16,191 nucleotides of DNA, taken from the NCBI GenBank assembly GCA_964434735.1, contig CAYSWK010000021.1:1-16191 (forward strand). The letters are read 5' to 3'. Each line of letters opens with the position of its first letter. Positions within the stretch are counted from its first letter, which is position 1. Source of the DNA: CAYSWK01 sp964434735 (lineage in GTDB: Archaea > Micrarchaeota > Micrarchaeia > Anstonellales > Bilamarchaeaceae). Of this stretch, positions 15,026 through 16,191 are shown in pieces. Made by a program: the position numbers and the translations under genes. The notes under the pieces are model-generated. The model was not told where the DNA came from, ran no database searches, and was given only the letters and a program-made list of their open reading frames with translations.

Positions 15026-15043
15026 TTTTTTTCTTTTTATTTT
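15026..15043 (+). terminator. T-run terminator between the two lipoprotein genes
   Basis: A thymine-rich tract directly follows the stop of the single-module lipoprotein gene on the plus strand, an archaeal-type terminator. A fresh TATA-like box (TTTATAAAT at 15068-15076) then precedes the next gene, so the two neighbours appear to be transcribed separately. Confidence 0.5.
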
Positions 15044-15104
15044 GTCAAAAACGTTGGTTACCATTAATTTATAAATCTCATTTTTGAAAGACCCTTGTGA
15101 GTTT

Positions 15105-16191
15105 ATGAAAAACGCGCTATTGATTTCAATTGTACTAGGATTGGTACTGCTTTTTGCAGGATGTACGAGCCAAAAGGCTGACTTGTCAGGTGCAGCAGCT
15201 GGAATTCTCGCCTGTGTGGATACTGATGGCGGTAATGTTGTTGGCGTGAAAGGAACAACTACGGCAGCAGGAGTTTCCAAAACGGATGCATGTACGACGA
15301 CAGGTGCACTTACCGAATATTATTGTTCGAATAATAAACTAAATTCAATTACCGGAAAATGTGCGGCTGGAAAAGTATGTAGGCTTGGTGCGTGTGTTGC
15401 GACGTCTACACAAGTGCAGTCCTGCCGAGTTGTTAATGGAATAGTTCAACATACTGCTGCAAACGGAGTAGTAACCAATTATGCAAACGGATGCAATGCT
15501 CAAGGAAGCCTTGTTTCATACTCCTGCCTTGCAAACGGTTCAGTAAACACTCAAACGGTGGCATGTGGTGCAGGAATGATGTGCCAGGCTGGCGTTTGTA
15601 TCCTTACACCTTTGGAGGATCGAGAAGCCGTACGAACATGTACCGATACTGACAACGGACAAAATGCAGCTCAATTGGGAGCGATTAGGACGACCGTAAA
15701 TGGTGTTGAAGAGGAATTGGGTACGGATGAATGTGCAAACGTGCAAACAGTTTCCGAAGCATACTGCGATGCAAACAATGAAGTTGCAAGATCAAACATT
15801 GCATGTGCGGCAGAACAATTTTGTGAAAGAGGCGCATGTGTTGCAAGACGATATTCCTGTACAGATACTGATGGCGGGCAAAACCTTGCAATTGCAGGAA
15901 CGACTACTACTACAGGGTATGATGGAGGCGTAAATGGAACTGAGACTGACATGTGCGGTGGCGGAAATACCCTCGTATTAGAAAGGGTTTGCGAAGGCAC
16001 TATCTCTAGAATCGAGTATCAAAACTGTGCCGCAGGACAAATATGTCAAAACGGAGCATGTGTTGTGGCACCTGCAGCAGTTCAATGTGTTGATTCGGAT
16101 GGTTCTGAAGTTACAAATGCAGGCACCGTAACAGTTGGAAACGTAGTCTCAACAGACGCATGTGTTCCAAATAATCCTCGCGTAGTAAATG
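15105..16191 (+). CDS. Multi-module cysteine-rich surface lipoprotein (3' end outside window)
   Basis: An open frame of 362 codons runs from the ATG at 15105 to the window edge with no stop. The signal peptide MKNALLISIVLGLVLLFAGC has its lipobox Cys at residue 20, exactly as in the upstream gene. Five tandem modules follow, each with about six cysteines: residues 37-97, 107-165, 179-245, 252-319 and 328 onward (cut by the window). Modules 1, 3, 4 and 5 begin C-x-D-[ST]-D; module 2 begins CRVVNG and has lost the acidic residues. Cysteine spacing in module 1 (26, 11, 12, 6, 5) nearly matches that of the neighbour's single module (26, 11, 13, 5, 5). Linkers of about 6-13 residues are rich in Ala, Thr and Val. 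The acidic DTD/DSD start could bind calcium, but that is inference. It is a likely lipid-anchored surface protein; total length is unknown. Confidence 0.88.
   Translation, partial: MKNALLISIVLGLVLLFAGCTSQKADLSGAAAGILACVDTDGGNVVGVKGTTTAAGVSKTDACTTTGALTEYYCSNNKLNSITGKCAAGKVCRLGACVATSTQVQSCRVVNGIVQHTAANGVVTNYANGCNAQGSLVSYSCLANGSVNTQTVACGAGMMCQAGVCILTPLEDREAVRTCTDTDNGQNAAQLGAIRTTVNGVEEELGTDECANVQTVSEAYCDANNEVARSNIACAAEQFCERGACVARRYSCTDTDGGQNLAIAGTTTTTGYDGGVNGTETDMCGGGNTLVLERVCEGTISRIEYQNCAAGQICQNGACVVAPAAVQCVDSDGSEVTNAGTVTVGNVVSTDACVPNNPRVVN
15213..16191 (+). repeat. Tandem six-cysteine protein modules (five copies, last one cut)
   Basis: Five related segments start at 15213, 15423, 15639, 15858 and 16086, each about 200 bp. 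They are recognised at protein level by the recurring C-[VT]-D-[ST]-D-G start, a central D-x-C, an aromatic-C, and the terminal C-x-x-G-x-x-C-x-x-G-A-C. DNA identity between copies looks low, so the duplications are old. A sixth, single copy lies in the upstream gene from 14836 to 15018. Confidence 0.8.

Overview
The window looks like a piece of a compact archaeal genome, probably a DPANN-type lineage such as Woesearchaeota or Diapherotrites; the phylum is a guess. Archaeal signs are a threonyl-tRNA synthetase with the D-aminoacyl-tRNA-deacylase-like editing domain, an archaeal-type IleRS, a single-domain KaiC/RadA-like ATPase, an archaeal-type SRP RNA, TATA-like boxes about 25-30 nt upstream of start codons (leaderless mRNAs), and T-run terminators. 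Genes are tightly packed, and two convergent pairs abut or overlap at their stop codons.

Layout. 1-1565 (minus) is the 5' part of a large secreted lipoprotein that resembles M6/immune-inhibitor-A metallopeptidases but shows no HExxH zinc motif. 1617-2657 (minus) is a two-gene operon of unknown function. 2797-5037 (plus) is ThrRS with an unusual composite architecture. 5106-5168 is a tiny membrane peptide, possibly frameshifted, and 5233-6144 is a PfkB-family kinase. 6145-7370 (minus) is an overlapping pair: a metallo-beta-lactamase-fold hydrolase followed by an unknown protein. The 0.5 kb apparent gap at 7371-7884 holds an SRP RNA gene on the minus strand (about 7768-7508). 7885-8049 encodes a 54-residue zinc-finger-like protein, and 8218-10731 (plus) an M1 aminopeptidase. 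On the minus strand, 14619 to 10728 reads as an operon: KaiC-like ATPase, four-helix membrane protein, IleRS. From 14719 to the right edge are two adjacent lipoprotein genes built from the same six-cysteine module, one copy in the first and at least five in the second, which runs off the window.

Functionally the middle is housekeeping: two aminoacyl-tRNA synthetases, the RNA of the co-translational secretion machinery, peptide turnover and sugar or nucleoside phosphorylation. The two ends are cell-surface lipoproteins and hold the less ordinary biology. The observations most worth following are the ThrRS that joins an archaeal proofreading domain to a bacterial-type body whose own proofreading domain has lost its histidines, the tandem six-cysteine surface modules, the apparently inactive M6-like lipoprotein, and the SRP RNA.
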